64,000 nt of DNA from Legionella sp. MW5194 (GCF_016864235.1 NZ_CP045732.1:2108001-2172000); one strand, 5' to 3'. Positions 17,930 through 28,190 are shown, counted from the stretch's first letter. The notes: a model not told the origin generated them from the letters alone. Numbers and translations: made by a program.

Positions 17930-18438
17930 TGCGTTATCCTCCGGAGCTGTTTCTGTTGACGTCCAACTAAACTTTGACGCCAGTGGCTGTGGCAAATGGC
18001 AATAGCCAGGGCATCTGCCGCATCTGTTTGCGGCGAACTGTTTAACATCAGCAAATGAATCACCATTTGCTTGACCTGATCCTTGGTAGCGCCGCCATAC
18101 CCTACAAGCGCCTGCTTCACCTCACGCGGCGAATATTCATTGATTTTTACACGATGGGAAGCCGCAGCCACCATGGCAGCCCCCCGCGCATGCCCCAATT
18201 TCAATGCCGAATTGGGGTTTTGATGCATAAACACCTGTTCAATGGCCACTTCATCCGGGCTGAAATGATCCATTAGCTGGCAGATGCCGTCAAAGATTTC
18301 CAGCAGGCGCTCGCTTAACTCGCCGTCTGCCGTGCGTATGCAACCGCTGTCGACATACGTAATACGCCGTTTTTCTTCCCGGATAATCCCGTAACCCGTG
18401 ACACGGGAGCCGGGATCAATGCCTAGAATAATGCTCAT
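17926..18438 (-). CDS. ruvC: Holliday junction resolvase RuvC
   Basis: RuvC is the endonuclease that cuts Holliday junctions symmetrically. The 170 residues show the RNase H-fold active site: Asp in [14 protein letters not shown], Glu in DEVAIEQVF, and the Asp pair in [10 protein letters not shown]. It overlaps yebC upstream and ruvA downstream by 4 bases each (ATGA junctions), so yebC-ruvC-ruvA is a tightly coupled operon. Confidence 0.96.
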   Translation of the reverse strand: MSIILGIDPGSRVTGYGIIREEKRRITYVDSGCIRTADGELSERLLEIFDGICQLMDHFSPDEVAIEQVFMHQNPNSALKLGHARGAAMVAAASHRVKINEYSPREVKQALVGYGGATKDQVKQMVIHLLMLNSSPQTDAADALAIAICHSHWRQSLVGRQQKQLRRITQ

Positions 18439-19181
18439 CCAGCCATGGATTCCAGTAAAGCCTCCGGAAACTGGGCATTGCTGTGAACTTCCTGGACGTC
18501 ATCCAAATCTTCCAGCATGTCAATCAATTTAATCAGGGTTTCAGCGGAATCGTTATCGATAGTCACCAGGGTTTGCGCATTCATGGTTAGGCCGGATTGT
18601 TCAATCTCATAACCGGCTTCCTGCAGGGCATGAAGCACGGCGTGATAGGTTTCCGCACTGGTAATCACTTCAATTTGGCCATCCTCAACCAGTACATCGT
18701 CGGCGCCTGCCTCAATGGCGAGTTCCATCACTGCCTCTTCGGGTTGACCCGCTGCCAGCAGGATAGAACCCTGTTTGGTGAAAAGATAAGAAACGGAGCC
18801 ATCTGTGCCCAGATTACCGCCGTGTTTGGTGAACGCATGCCGCACCTCAGAAACCGTGCGGTTTTTGTTATCGGACAAGCAATCAACCAGAATGGCGACG
18901 CCGCCCGGTCCGTAACCTTCGTAGCGCATTTCCATCATGTTTTCACCGTCTAAACCGCCTGCCCCGCGTTTAATGGCGTTGTCAATGGTGTCACGCTTCA
19001 TGTTGGCTTTCAGCGCTTTGATCACTGCGTCGCGAAGGCGCGGATTCGATGATTCATCACCGCCGCCCATTCTAGCCGAAACGGTAATTTCACGGATTAA
19101 TTTAGTAAAAATTTTCCCGCGTTTGGCATCCTGGACACCTTTCCTGAATTTGATATTCGCCCATTTACTATGACCGGCCAT
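18435..19181 (-). CDS. yebC: YebC/PmpR family protein
   Basis: The 248 residues match the YebC family from the start ([20 protein letters not shown]) through [19 protein letters not shown]. Members act as DNA-binding regulators, and some help ribosomes through proline-rich stretches; which applies here is not shown. GAGGTAAAGG precedes the ATG. It is the first gene of the yebC-ruvC-ruvA operon, a common gammaproteobacterial order. Confidence 0.95.
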   Translation of the reverse strand: MAGHSKWANIKFRKGVQDAKRGKIFTKLIREITVSARMGGGDESSNPRLRDAVIKALKANMKRDTIDNAIKRGAGGLDGENMMEMRYEGYGPGGVAILVDCLSDNKNRTVSEVRHAFTKHGGNLGTDGSVSYLFTKQGSILLAAGQPEEAVMELAIEAGADDVLVEDGQIEVITSAETYHAVLHALQEAGYEIEQSGLTMNAQTLVTIDNDSAETLIKLIDMLEDLDDVQEVHSNAQFPEALLESMAG

Positions 19182-19322
19182 CGCCTTTACCTCTATACTG
19201 TCAAATAGTCAAATTATACCTTGTTCGGGAAATAAAAAGAACGGGAGACTGAATGAAACTCGACAAGCTTATTTGCTTCAAGCTATGCTAGTGACCTTAT
19301 TTTGCAAGGGAGGAGGCATTGA

Positions 19323-20573
19323 GTGTATCTCGCAGGCTTTGGCAACTTTCATCAAACGGAAGCAATCCCGGGTTCTTTACCGAAAGAACAGAATTCGCCT
19401 CAGGAATGTCCTTTCGGTCTTTACGCCGAACAATTAAGTGGCAGTGCCTTTACCAGGCCCCGCCACCTCAACCTGCGAAGCTGGCTCTATCGCACAGCGC
19501 CGTCGGTTATCCAGGGCGATTACGTTCCTTATCGGGAGCAACCCTTAGTCCAGTTTGATACGCTGCAACCCCCCAACCCGTTTCGCTGGTCGCCTTTCCC
19601 CTCCAGGGATGAGCCGACGGATTTCGTTGACGGGCTTTTTCATTTAGCCGGCAATACCAGTAACAATGCGTTCCTCTACCAGTGCAACCGTTCCATGCAC
19701 CAGCGTTATTTTTCCAACAGCGACGGTGAAATGCTGCTCGTCCCCTACCTCGGAGATCTGCTGCTTCACACGGAATTTGGCAAACTGTCCATTGGTCCGG
19801 GTAAAATTGCGGTGATTCCCCGCGGGGTTAAGTTCCGGGTGGAATTAAACAGCCCGCTTGCCTCAGGTTACCTGTGTGAAAACGCCGGCATGCCGCTTAC
19901 CCTGCCGCAATTAGGCCCGATTGGCGCCAACGGCTTGGCCAATCCCCGTCATTTTCTATATCCCTGCGCTGATTATGAGGAGCGGCATCACGAGGTGAAA
20001 CTGATATGTAAATACCAACACCGTCTCTGGGCAGCCGATAGCCCCCACTCCCCGCTCAATGTGGTCGCCTGGCAGGGAAATTACGCCCCCTACAGTTACG
20101 ATCTTTCATTATTCAATACCATCAATACCGTCAGTTTTGATCACCCCGATCCATCCATTTTTACAGTGTTGACTTCCGAAAGCCACCTACCCGGCATTGC
20201 CAACCTGGATTTTGTCATTTTCCCGCCGCGATGGATGGTGGCCGAGCACACCTTCCGCCCGCCCTACTTCCACCGCAACATCATGAGTGAGCTCATGGGA
20301 TTAATTCAGGGTGAATACGATGCCAAACCGGATGGTTTTTTGCCAGGCGGCGTTAGCATCCATAATTGCATGACCGCGCATGGACCGGACAACACCGCCT
20401 ATCAACAGGCGATTAAGGATCCGTTAAAACCGGTACAGTATAAAAATACCCTGGCTTTTATGTTTGAAACCAACGAAACCTGGCTAATAAACCCAACGGC
20501 CATGGCGCATCCGGCAAGACAAAAGGACTACACCCAGTGCTGGCAAACCCTGCCATTCGCTTACACGTCGTAA
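19323..20573 (+). CDS. hmgA: Homogentisate 1,2-dioxygenase
   Basis: HmgA opens the homogentisate ring to maleylacetoacetate in tyrosine and phenylalanine breakdown; its loss leads to pyomelanin in many bacteria. The 416 residues contain the metal-ligand region in the C-terminal cupin ([17 protein letters not shown] and [11 protein letters not shown]) and the family N-terminus [16 protein letters not shown]. The start is a GTG at 19323 with GGGAGGAGG 6 bases upstream. It stands alone, divergent to yebC and convergent to rpoS, with a shared terminator. Confidence 0.95.
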   Translation: MYLAGFGNFHQTEAIPGSLPKEQNSPQECPFGLYAEQLSGSAFTRPRHLNLRSWLYRTAPSVIQGDYVPYREQPLVQFDTLQPPNPFRWSPFPSRDEPTDFVDGLFHLAGNTSNNAFLYQCNRSMHQRYFSNSDGEMLLVPYLGDLLLHTEFGKLSIGPGKIAVIPRGVKFRVELNSPLASGYLCENAGMPLTLPQLGPIGANGLANPRHFLYPCADYEERHHEVKLICKYQHRLWAADSPHSPLNVVAWQGNYAPYSYDLSLFNTINTVSFDHPDPSIFTVLTSESHLPGIANLDFVIFPPRWMVAEHTFRPPYFHRNIMSELMGLIQGEYDAKPDGFLPGGVSIHNCMTAHGPDNTAYQQAIKDPLKPVQYKNTLAFMFETNETWLINPTAMAHPARQKDYTQCWQTLPFAYTS

Positions 20574-20610
20574 CAAGCGGGGAGATTCTGGCGCCTTTTG
20601 TCAGGAATAA

Positions 20611-20634
20611 AAAACCCGGCAACTGCCGGGTTTT
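20611..20634. terminator. Bidirectional terminator between hmgA and rpoS
   Basis: Perfect stem AAAACCCGGC/GCCGGGTTTT with a 4-base loop. On the minus strand it is followed by a longer T-run, so it serves rpoS best, but hmgA transcripts would also meet it. Confidence 0.88.
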
Positions 20635-20649
20635 GAGTCTGTCTAAAAT

Positions 20650-21657
20650 TTAGAATAAATCTTCCTGGGTTAAACCCACCCTTTCGAGTAATCCGCGCAG
20701 GGTTTTTAAGGCTTCCACCTGAATTTGCCGCACGCGCTCACGCGTTAAATCAATCTCCTTGCCAACATCTTCCAGTGTTGCTTTTTCAAAACCGCGTAAC
20801 CCAAAGCGGCGGGCAATCACCTGTTGCTGGTTTTCAGTCAATTTATCGAGCAAAGACTCAATGTGAGCTCGCAGATTTTCATCGGTTAGCAGTTCCGCCG
20901 GATTCATGCTGTTTTCATCAGCAATGGTATCGAGCAGGGATTTGTTTTCATCGTATCCAATGGGCGTGTCCACCGACGCGACCTTGTCGTTTAGACCCAG
21001 TAATTTTTCGACGTCTTCCAGGGGTTTATCCACCATTTCAGCGATTTCTTCGGCGGACGGCTCGTGATCCAGTTTTTGCGTCAATTGGCGGGCGGCGCGA
21101 AGATAGACGTTCAATTCTTTCACCACATGAATAGGTAATCGAATGGTACGGGTCTGATTCATGATTGCCCGTTCAATCGTTTGGCGAATCCACCAGGTCG
21201 CATAGGTTGAAAAACGAAAACCGCGATCGGGATCAAATTTTTCCACCGATTTCATTAGCCCGAGGTTTCCCTCTTCGATTAAATCAAGCAAAGGCAACCC
21301 TCGATTCAAGTATCGCCTTGAAATTTTGACCACCAGGCGCAGGTTGGATTCAATCATTTTTTTGCGTGCGGCTGCATCGCCTTTGAGTGCGAGACGCGCA
21401 TAATGCACTTCCTCTTCGGCTGAAAGCAGCGGCGAAAAACCGATTTCGCTCAGATAAAGCTGAGTGGCATCCATGACTTTGGCTGCCTGCCGACCGCGTT
21501 GAAAACTGGGAAAGGTCTCTTCGTCGGAAAAATCGGGTTGCTCTTCTTCCTCGTTGACTACCAGATCGTCCTCCAGGAGCAACGACTCGTCAGCAGACTC
21601 TTCCCAATCGTCTTCGGGAACCGCTGTTTCTTTTGTAGAATCGTCTTCAGTCTGCAT
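20650..21657 (-). CDS. rpoS: RNA polymerase sigma factor RpoS
   Basis: RpoS is the stationary-phase sigma factor; in Legionella it is part of the switch to the transmissive phase. The 335 residues have an acidic N-terminus, region 1.2 ([11 protein letters not shown]), region 2 ([17 protein letters not shown] and [17 protein letters not shown]), region 3 and region 4.2 ([20 protein letters not shown]). The ATG at 21657 has AGGTGA upstream; the frame is open 14 codons further. nlpD lies upstream on the same strand, and rpoS promoters often sit within nlpD. Confidence 0.95.
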   Translation of the reverse strand: MQTEDDSTKETAVPEDDWEESADESLLLEDDLVVNEEEEQPDFSDEETFPSFQRGRQAAKVMDATQLYLSEIGFSPLLSAEEEVHYARLALKGDAAARKKMIESNLRLVVKISRRYLNRGLPLLDLIEEGNLGLMKSVEKFDPDRGFRFSTYATWWIRQTIERAIMNQTRTIRLPIHVVKELNVYLRAARQLTQKLDHEPSAEEIAEMVDKPLEDVEKLLGLNDKVASVDTPIGYDENKSLLDTIADENSMNPAELLTDENLRAHIESLLDKLTENQQQVIARRFGLRGFEKATLEDVGKEIDLTRERVRQIQVEALKTLRGLLERVGLTQEDLF

Positions 21658-21733
21658 GATTTCACCTGTTGTGTTTAAATCGATACAAAGAAGAAACACT
21701 TGCCCTATTGTTGCAATACCAGCCCGTCCGCTG

Positions 21734-22492
21734 TCAACCTCGTCGCAAATAACTCATGGGATTGACAGGTTGACCTGAGCGGCGAATTTCAAAGTGCACG
21801 CCAAAAAATTTCCTGTCTATAATTCCCATGTCGGCAATTATTTGCCCGGCTTTAACCCGTTGACCTTCTTTTACCCGGTTATGAAGATTATTGCCGTAGG
21901 CCGTTAAAAATTGCCCGTCATGCTTAATGATAATTAAATTACCATAGCCTGAAAGTCCACTGCCTGCATAAGCAACAACCCCATTCGCAGAGGCACGAAC
22001 CAGGTCGCCTTTTTTACCAGCAATATCTATGCCTTTTTTTCCCTGTTGAGGCACAAAACCGGTGACTACTCGCCCTTGAGCAGGCCACTGCCATGCCCCG
22101 CCGTACCCTCGAGGGCTTGAAAACCACCCTCGTTTCACGGGCACTGTGTATTTCTTCCTGTCCGGTGCCGGTTGCCAGCGTTTGACTGCGGGCATTGTTT
22201 GCCGATAAGAATACGGTTTACTTCTTTGAGTATAAACTGATTTCCTAATCCTCAACACCTGTCCGACCCGCAAGGCGTACGGGCTTCGCAGCCGATTATA
22301 GGCAGCAAGCTGCCTGAAATCGGTATCGTAACGAAAAGCCACGGCATACAATGTTTCGCCAGGTCGGACAACGTGAATCCCTTGAGAGTTAATATGGGGT
22401 TGCCATTTTAATTCTTCAACAGGCGCCAGATCAGTTCGTCCACCGCAACCTGCAAGCAATGCACTAATCAACAACAGAAAAAGCGTGCGCAT
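21734..22492 (-). CDS. nlpD: NlpD-like lipoprotein, LysM plus degenerate LytM domain
   Basis: The 252-residue protein has a lipoprotein signal ([14 protein letters not shown], lipidated Cys15), a LysM domain (about 40-85, [16 protein letters not shown]) and a C-terminal LytM/M23 domain (about 130-250). The metal-binding residues of active M23 enzymes are not all present: KGIDIAG replaces the usual HxGxD, and VHFEIR keeps only one His. It is therefore probably a non-catalytic activator of a cell-division amidase, as E. coli NlpD is for AmiC. The ATG at 22492 is chosen for the lipobox. It lies 8 bases after yqaA and before rpoS. Confidence 0.92.
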   Translation of the reverse strand: MRTLFLLLISALLAGCGGRTDLAPVEELKWQPHINSQGIHVVRPGETLYAVAFRYDTDFRQLAAYNRLRSPYALRVGQVLRIRKSVYTQRSKPYSYRQTMPAVKRWQPAPDRKKYTVPVKRGWFSSPRGYGGAWQWPAQGRVVTGFVPQQGKKGIDIAGKKGDLVRASANGVVAYAGSGLSGYGNLIIIKHDGQFLTAYGNNLHNRVKEGQRVKAGQIIADMGIIDRKFFGVHFEIRRSGQPVNPMSYLRRG

Positions 22493-22500
22493 GATAACTC

Positions 22501-23094
22501 TCAGACAATGTATTTCGCTACGATAAAGCCAAGCACGATAAGCAATACCATCAACCAACCCAGCCAATCAATGATTGGTCTGAGTTTGGTCTCAATACGG
22601 TCACCCATGTAAAACAAAATGCCGGACACTAAAAAGAACCGTAGCCCCCTGCCTAAAAACGAGGCCAGCACAAAAGGCAGAATGGCCATGTGCAAAGCGC
22701 CTGCCGCAATGGTGAACAACTTATAGGGGATAGGAGAAAACCCCGCGATAAAAATAATCCATAATCCATACACTTTAAACAGATCCACCACGTGCAGGTA
22801 ATTGTCATAATAAGAGGAGCCGTTTAGCCAGTGAGACAGCACTTCAATACCAAAAAAACCAATCAGGTAGCCAAACAAGCCGCCCAGGACTGAAAAAACC
22901 GTGGTAATCAGGGCATAACGCCAGGATTTTTCCGGGGCGGCCAATCCCATGGTGATGAGCATCACATCCGGCGGAATGGGAAAAAAAGACGACTCGGCAA
23001 ACGAGACGCCGGCTAAATAATAAGGCGCATGACTGTGCCCCGACCAGCGAATCATTTTGTCATATAAATAGGAAAAAATGCGGATTAGTCCCAA
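22501..23094 (-). CDS. yqaA: YqaA/DedA-like inner-membrane protein
   Basis: A polytopic protein of about 197 residues of the SNARE-associated/DedA-like YqaA family: [20 protein letters not shown], then [11 protein letters not shown], and [19 protein letters not shown]. DedA-type proteins are linked to lipid flipping and envelope homeostasis. The start is uncertain: a TTG at 23094 has GGTGGA 9 bases upstream and overlaps the surE end by 10 bases; another TTG lies at 23112. It belongs to the surE-yqaA-nlpD-rpoS unit. Confidence 0.85.
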   Translation of the reverse strand: MGLIRIFSYLYDKMIRWSGHSHAPYYLAGVSFAESSFFPIPPDVMLITMGLAAPEKSWRYALITTVFSVLGGLFGYLIGFFGIEVLSHWLNGSSYYDNYLHVVDLFKVYGLWIIFIAGFSPIPYKLFTIAAGALHMAILPFVLASFLGRGLRFFLVSGILFYMGDRIETKLRPIIDWLGWLMVLLIVLGFIVAKYIV

Positions 23095-23846
23095 TTGATG
23101 CCATCCACCCAATTTGATAATTGATCAAAGACTTTGTAATGCGTCATGTCCAGATTTAAAGGGGTTATGGACACAAAACCCTGACTTATTGCATAAAAAT
23201 CAGTTCCCGGTCCAGCGTCTGCCTCAGACCCTGGCAAGCCTACCCAATAAATGGGACGCCCGCGAGGGTCGTTTTGTTTAATCATCGGTTCAGCACCATG
23301 ACGCGTACCTAAGCGGGTGACTTCGATGCCCTTAATCTGCTGAAGCGGCAAATCCGGAATATTGACATTCAATATCGTCTGCAGCGGCAAGAGGTCTGCC
23401 TTAATTTTAGTCACCAATTGCCGGGCAATCACTGCGGCCGTGTCATAATGCTGGATGTTGCCGTTTCCTGCCATCGAAAAGGCAATGGCCGGCAATCCCA
23501 GGTACCGTCCTTCCATCGCGGCGGCCACCGTGCCTGAATAAAGAATGTCATCCCCCAGATTGGAACCATCATTAATGCCCGAAACCACCATGTCCATCAC
23601 ATTCGGCTCAAGAAAGCCAGTGACAGCAAGGTGCACGCAATCGGTGGGCGTGCCTTCCACACAATAATAGCCATTATCCAGTTGTTTAACCCGCAAGGGG
23701 CGCGTCAGGGTTAAAGAATTGCTGGCACCGCTGCGATTTCTGTCGGGAGCCACCACAAACACGTCGGCAATTGTCGCCATTTCATTGGCTAACGCCCGAA
23801 TTCCCGGACTGAATACACCATCATCATTACTAACCAGAATTTTCAT
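23085..23846 (-). CDS. surE: 5'/3'-nucleotidase SurE
   Basis: SurE dephosphorylates nucleoside monophosphates and short polyphosphate and is associated with stationary-phase survival. The 253 residues carry the metal site [10 protein letters not shown] at the N-terminus, the motif [14 protein letters not shown] and [25 protein letters not shown] precedes the ATG. A small lipoprotein gene ends 2 bases upstream, and yqaA overlaps its end. Confidence 0.96.
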   Translation of the reverse strand: MKILVSNDDGVFSPGIRALANEMATIADVFVVAPDRNRSGASNSLTLTRPLRVKQLDNGYYCVEGTPTDCVHLAVTGFLEPNVMDMVVSGINDGSNLGDDILYSGTVAAAMEGRYLGLPAIAFSMAGNGNIQHYDTAAVIARQLVTKIKADLLPLQTILNVNIPDLPLQQIKGIEVTRLGTRHGAEPMIKQNDPRGRPIYWVGLPGSEADAGPGTDFYAISQGFVSITPLNLDMTHYKVFDQLSNWVDGINWD

Positions 23847-23848
23847 TT

Positions 23849-24229
23849 CTACCCTTCCGGCGCTTCAAGCCATCTTACAATGGCCAATAACTCGGCCAGT
23901 TGCTGTTGATTTTTTTCAATGTCAGCCGCAAGCTGCGGCTGGTTAGGATTTTGCTTAAGCAGAGCCTGCTGTTTACCCAGCTCTTGCTGAAGACTTAAAA
24001 TACGGGAACCAAAACGCTGAGGATTGATTTGCAGTTGATAGGCCATCTGGCTGACCTCGGCAAACACCGGCTTTAATTCATCACAGCTTAAGTGACGGGG
24101 TTGCTTCTCAGGGCAGGCTTTCATTACTTCAATCAATTCCGGCGGATTCAAACGGTAGTAGCGCTCATCATGAGCCGCGCAGGAGTTGAGTAAGAACATT
24201 GCACACGCCATGACCACAAATCTCAACAT
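23849..24229 (-). CDS. Small predicted lipoprotein
   Basis: The 126-residue protein starts with a lipoprotein signal ([20 protein letters not shown]; Cys at position 17). The mature part has two further Cys (KACPEKQ and LSCDELKP) that may form a disulfide, and a C-terminal Gln/Leu-rich helix (about 75-120). I do not recognise a family. GAGG lies 6 bases before the chosen ATG. It is the first gene of the surE-yqaA-nlpD-rpoS run, 2 bases before surE, so an envelope role is likely but unproven. Confidence 0.7.
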   Translation of the reverse strand: MLRFVVMACAMFLLNSCAAHDERYYRLNPPELIEVMKACPEKQPRHLSCDELKPVFAEVSQMAYQLQINPQRFGSRILSLQQELGKQQALLKQNPNQPQLAADIEKNQQQLAELLAIVRWLEAPEG

Positions 24230-24414
24230 CAGAAACCTCGGGTTCGCTATTTGGAGAATGGATGTTAACACAGAGTGAAAGCCTTAGGTAAGATCTGACC
24301 CAGTGGCAGCGCCTGTCTGCACGTAATCAGAACAGGCGATATTTTATGAGTCCCAGATTGAATAAATTTTAGCAATTCGTTAAGGTATAGCGATTTAAGC
24401 GGTGATGAGACATT

Positions 24415-26148
24415 ATGCTGGACTTCAAAATTGTACGCGACGATGAGACAGGCGAACGCTTTATAGAAACCTCGATAACCGGAAAACCGTTATTAACCAT
24501 TCCCCAACTCAATAAAAGCACGGCCTTTACCCAGGAAGAGCGACGTGCCTTCGGACTTTTAGGGAAGCTGCCGCACCGCATCGAAACACTGGATGAGCAG
24601 GTTAAACGCGCCTACCTGCAATACTCAGGCTATACAACCCGCTTGCAGCAGAACATCTACCTCAATAACCTGCATGATAAAAATCAGGTTCTTTTTTATA
24701 AGTTACTGAGTCGCCACCTAGCCGAAATGCTGCCCACCATTTACACCCCCATCGTCGGCACGGCGGTTAAACGGTTCAGCCATGAGTACCGTCAGCCGCG
24801 TGGACTCTACATCGCCCATTCCGATAAAAACTGGCTTGAAGAAATTGTCACCAACCGCTCTAATCCCGACATTGATCTGATTGTGGTCACCGATGGTGAA
24901 GGGGTATTGGGTATTGGCGATCAGGGCATCGGCGGCATGGACATCCCCGTCGCCAAACTGATGGTCTACAGCCTCTGCGGCGGCATTGATCCAACACGGA
25001 CGCTGCCTGTGTTCCTTGACGTCGGAACGAATAACCAGGATTTGCTCAATGATCCCATGTACCTGGGGTGCCGTCATCCCCGCATCAATGCGGAACAATA
25101 CGATGCGTTTATTTCGGCGTTTGTCAGCACCATACGGCAGCACTTCCCCAATGCCTTCCTGCATTGGGAGGATTTCGGCCGCGGCAATGCCCGACGTATT
25201 CTCGATAAATTCCAGGATGAATTATGTACTTTTAATGATGACATCCAGGGCACGGGCGCGGTCACTCTGGCGGCTCTGCTGGCAGCCTGCGATGTGACCG
25301 GCAAACCGCTTGAAGAGCATTGCATCGTGGTCTTTGGGGCGGGATCAGCCGGCACGGGCATCAGCGATCAGATAGTAGACGCCCTGATGCGGCGCGGATT
25401 AAGTGCTGAAGAAGCCTATCGCCGCTTCTGGCTTATTGATCGTCAGGGGCTTTTGCTGGAATGCGATCAGGAACTCACTGACGCGCAGCAACCCTATGCA
25501 CGAAAAATGGCAGACGTGGCGGCATGGTCAATCAATGACCGGCAGCATCCGTCATTGACTGACACTGTCCGTCATGTCAAACCCACCATTTTAATTGGTT
25601 GTTCCGCTCAGCCCGGCGCTTTTTCGCAGGATATCATCGAAACCATGTCCAAAACCTGCGAGCGCCCGATCATTTTCCCCCTGTCCAACCCGGATGAGAA
25701 ATGCGAAGCCCAACCCGCCGACATTCTCGCCTGGAGTCAGGGACGGGCATTGATTGCAACCGGTACTGCCTTCCCCGCTGTGGAATACCAGAACCGTCTG
25801 GTGGACATTGCCCAGTGTAACAACGCGCTGGTTTTCCCGGGCATTGGCTTAGGCATTCTGGCGGTTGGCGCGACCCGCTTATCGAAAGGTATGATTTGGG
25901 CGGCAGCCGAAGAACTCAGCGGCCACTCTCCCAGTAAAAAAGACAGTTTCCTTCCCTTATTGCCCTCTCTGGATGATGCACAGACAGTCGCTAAAAACAT
26001 TGCTGTCGCCGTTGCCAGAACAGCCATAGCCGAGGGCCTTGCCCAAAAAAATCAGGACGCTGATCTCCACCAGTTAATTCAGGATCTGTTCTGGGAACCT
26101 CGCTACCTTCCTTTTCGAAAAAAAGTCGCGAAGAATCTGGATGATTAA
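24415..26148 (+). CDS. maeA: NAD-dependent malic enzyme
   Basis: The enzyme decarboxylates malate to pyruvate with reduction of NAD. The 577 residues match the large-subunit malic enzyme family: TIYTPIVGTAVKRFSHEYR, VTDGEGVLGIGDQGIGG, the metal-site WEDFGRGNARRIL, TFNDDIQGTGAV, and the dinucleotide loop FGAGSAGTGI. Legionella depends on amino-acid carbon, which fits a gluconeogenic or anaplerotic use. The ATG at 24415 has only a weak ribosome site. A HAD-like gene starts 8 bases downstream. Confidence 0.95.
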   Translation: MLDFKIVRDDETGERFIETSITGKPLLTIPQLNKSTAFTQEERRAFGLLGKLPHRIETLDEQVKRAYLQYSGYTTRLQQNIYLNNLHDKNQVLFYKLLSRHLAEMLPTIYTPIVGTAVKRFSHEYRQPRGLYIAHSDKNWLEEIVTNRSNPDIDLIVVTDGEGVLGIGDQGIGGMDIPVAKLMVYSLCGGIDPTRTLPVFLDVGTNNQDLLNDPMYLGCRHPRINAEQYDAFISAFVSTIRQHFPNAFLHWEDFGRGNARRILDKFQDELCTFNDDIQGTGAVTLAALLAACDVTGKPLEEHCIVVFGAGSAGTGISDQIVDALMRRGLSAEEAYRRFWLIDRQGLLLECDQELTDAQQPYARKMADVAAWSINDRQHPSLTDTVRHVKPTILIGCSAQPGAFSQDIIETMSKTCERPIIFPLSNPDEKCEAQPADILAWSQGRALIATGTAFPAVEYQNRLVDIAQCNNALVFPGIGLGILAVGATRLSKGMIWAAAEELSGHSPSKKDSFLPLLPSLDDAQTVAKNIAVAVARTAIAEGLAQKNQDADLHQLIQDLFWEPRYLPFRKKVAKNLDD

Positions 26149-26156
26149 GAAAGGCC

Positions 26157-26717
26157 ATGCTTTTTATTTTTGATTTTGATGGAACCATCGTTTCAGAAAA
26201 TACGCATAATCTGCTCGCTGCCTCCTCGGGCAATCTCGAGGAGTTATGGCACATCCTAAGCAGGATAGAGCCGCTGGGAGGGGCCGAGATTTGGAAAGAA
26301 ACATTCCAATTACTGTTTAAAAAAGGCCATCACGTGGCCATTGCGTCCTTCAACAGTTTTGGAGACTTGCTTTTTCCGCGTTACCTTAAGGAAGTCATTG
26401 GCCTTGAGGCATCCGAAGTCGCCAGGATTTGTATCCATTCCTGGCTGCCATTGCCTGAGCAGGGCCGTAATAAAAATCAGCACATTAAAGCCATACAGTC
26501 GGAACTGAATTATCAAGGTCCGACTTGCCTTGTCGATGATGACGACGGCAACCTCAAGGCGGCCAAATCACAAGGTCTTTTCATCATTCCTGCCACAGGA
26601 AAGCACCTGCATGACGTTCAGAAGCTTGCCCTCACCCCCCCGAAATTCGGCTCATTTTTCCGTGCCGTTCCTTTTTCTGATATGCCGCTGCTTAAGGCCT
26701 TTTATTGCTATAAATGA
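26157..26717 (+). CDS. HAD-like hydrolase, possible effector
   Basis: This 186-residue protein starts with the HAD motif I (FIFDFDGTIVSE). HAD motif II is probably VAIASFNSF, and the acidic motif IV is CLVDDDDGNLKAAKSQG. It has the outline of a small phosphatase, but the usual Lys of motif III is not obvious and the cap is short. I cannot name the substrate. It follows maeA by 8 bases, so it is likely co-transcribed with it, and it ends just before a PmrA-like box and a kinase gene. Confidence 0.7.
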   Translation: MLFIFDFDGTIVSENTHNLLAASSGNLEELWHILSRIEPLGGAEIWKETFQLLFKKGHHVAIASFNSFGDLLFPRYLKEVIGLEASEVARICIHSWLPLPEQGRNKNQHIKAIQSELNYQGPTCLVDDDDGNLKAAKSQGLFIIPATGKHLHDVQKLALTPPKFGSFFRAVPFSDMPLLKAFYCYK

Positions 26718-26718
26718 A

Positions 26719-26735
26719 ATTAATATATCCTTAAT
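26719..26735 (+). promoter_or_regulatory. PmrA-like direct repeat before the kinase gene
   Basis: ATTAAT (26719-26724), five bases, then CTTAAT (26730-26735): two half-sites exactly 11 bp apart. This is the layout of PmrA boxes (YTTAAK-N5-YTTAAK in enterics), and CTTAATGTT matches eight of nine bases of the Legionella consensus cTTAATatT as I remember it. No clear -10 is seen at the expected distance. Confidence 0.45.
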
Positions 26736-26741
26736 GTTATT

Positions 26742-28184
26742 TTGTTAACCTACGGGTCAGTTTGGTTTTACAAAAGCGATGAGTGTGTGGGCACCCCTTT
26801 CCGTGTCGTCATTGAAACAATAGAAAAAGACAGGCAGCTTATTCTGCAAGGCGTGGATGCTTTGGCTAAGAATAAAACACTGAATGTCCATGTGGCACCC
26901 CAAAAGCCTGAGTTAACCCTGGTCAAGGTTTATCAGCACGATGAACCTGCCTATTTTCTACTGACTCAACGGCTTGGGACAGGTACTTTTGGTGAGGTAT
27001 CCAAAGCCCTGTGTGTTGATGCTGAAACCGGCAACGTGATGCCTGAACCCGCCTATGCGGTTAAAATAACCGACTACTCCCAGGGAGGGACCGTGGCCGT
27101 CCAGGATCGCAAAAACGCGCTCATTGAGGCCCGGGATGAACATCATCTGCTCGAGGGGCTTCATCGCTCCTTTGGTTTTTTCCATGGCACGCGCAAAAAA
27201 GAAGTCACGTATCAGGACGAAGACATCGGCACCTTAATTTATGAAGCCCAGGTCGAGGAAGCAGTCCTGGTCATGCCGCTTTATCCAGGTCATGACATGT
27301 GGCACAAAAAGCACAGGCACCGATTCAGTTTTGGCTCCTTAGCGACCTTGTGTCTTGGTGCCAGAATCGCTGAACAATTGGCTGAACTGCACAATCACGG
27401 CATTCTTCATACCGATTTAAAGCCTGATAATATTCTCTGGGATGCCAACGAAGGCCATGTCAATATTATTGATTTTAACCGTGCCAAAAAACTCCCCCAA
27501 GACCATACCCACATCCGGGTCAGCTACTCGTCCGACAGGGATTACATGGCGCCTGAAACAGAAACCGACAATGGTTATCTGTTTTCCAGGGCCAGTGATA
27601 TTTTTTCATTGGGCAAAATCATGGCTCAGCAATTCATGATGACCGATGACAGCGGCGAATCCCACAGCTTATCTAACAAGCCTTATTTAAGCTATGACGA
27701 ATTACTGCTGGCCGAATTCTTAGGCCGCATGTGCCATCCAGACGAAGAAAGCCGCCCGAACGCCACGGAATGCCAGCGTTTTTTCAGGCAATTGGCTGAT
27801 AAAATTATCCTGGATATCAATAAGCCGAATGATCCATTACGGCTTCATCTCAGCAAACAGTTAATCAAGCTCGAAGCCTATGCCAATGACCTCTGGCAGG
27901 CCCTTCTACATGAAAACAGCGTGAGTCGTGTCCTGTATCAGTTTAGTTTCATTGAGGATCGGGCAGCGCGCTATCAGGAAGTTCTGAACACGATTCGCAT
28001 GCTTGTGGAGGCCCTGTCGCAGCATCCTGTCAACCTGGCGGCGCTTAAAACAAACAACGAACTGGCCGTAAAAGATAAAACATTTAACAACCTGTTTACC
28101 CGCAAGAGCCAGTTTCAAACGTTGCTTGAAGACATTGAAGTCGAATCAGACAAAGCCATGGCCACGTCGTCTCTCTCCAACTGA
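26742..28184 (+). CDS. Eukaryotic-like Ser/Thr protein kinase, likely effector
   Basis: The 480-residue protein has a Hanks-type kinase domain at about 75-370. The glycine loop is GTGTFGEV (79-86), followed by Lys108 in AYAVKIT, the catalytic loop HTDLKPDN (Asp225, Asn230), DFN at 244-246 in place of DFG, APE at 270-272 and SDIFSLG (Asp286). The kinase residues needed for phosphotransfer are present. The C-terminal 110 residues are helical with a Glu-rich end (LLEDIEVESDKAMATSSLSN), as in Dot/Icm substrates. The start is unsure: TTG at 26742 sits right behind a PmrA-like box, and a GTG at 26787 is the alternative; neither has a good ribosome site. It resembles Legionella LegK-type kinases in kind, not in demonstrable orthology. 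Confidence 0.8.
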   Translation: MLTYGSVWFYKSDECVGTPFRVVIETIEKDRQLILQGVDALAKNKTLNVHVAPQKPELTLVKVYQHDEPAYFLLTQRLGTGTFGEVSKALCVDAETGNVMPEPAYAVKITDYSQGGTVAVQDRKNALIEARDEHHLLEGLHRSFGFFHGTRKKEVTYQDEDIGTLIYEAQVEEAVLVMPLYPGHDMWHKKHRHRFSFGSLATLCLGARIAEQLAELHNHGILHTDLKPDNILWDANEGHVNIIDFNRAKKLPQDHTHIRVSYSSDRDYMAPETETDNGYLFSRASDIFSLGKIMAQQFMMTDDSGESHSLSNKPYLSYDELLLAEFLGRMCHPDEESRPNATECQRFFRQLADKIILDINKPNDPLRLHLSKQLIKLEAYANDLWQALLHENSVSRVLYQFSFIEDRAARYQEVLNTIRMLVEALSQHPVNLAALKTNNELAVKDKTFNNLFTRKSQFQTLLEDIEVESDKAMATSSLSN

Positions 28185-28190
28185 GCACAG

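Noticed and set aside
17318..18438. A missing ruvB as a sign of gene loss
   Set aside because: ruvB is often located apart from ruvA and ruvC; its absence from this window does not show loss from the genome.
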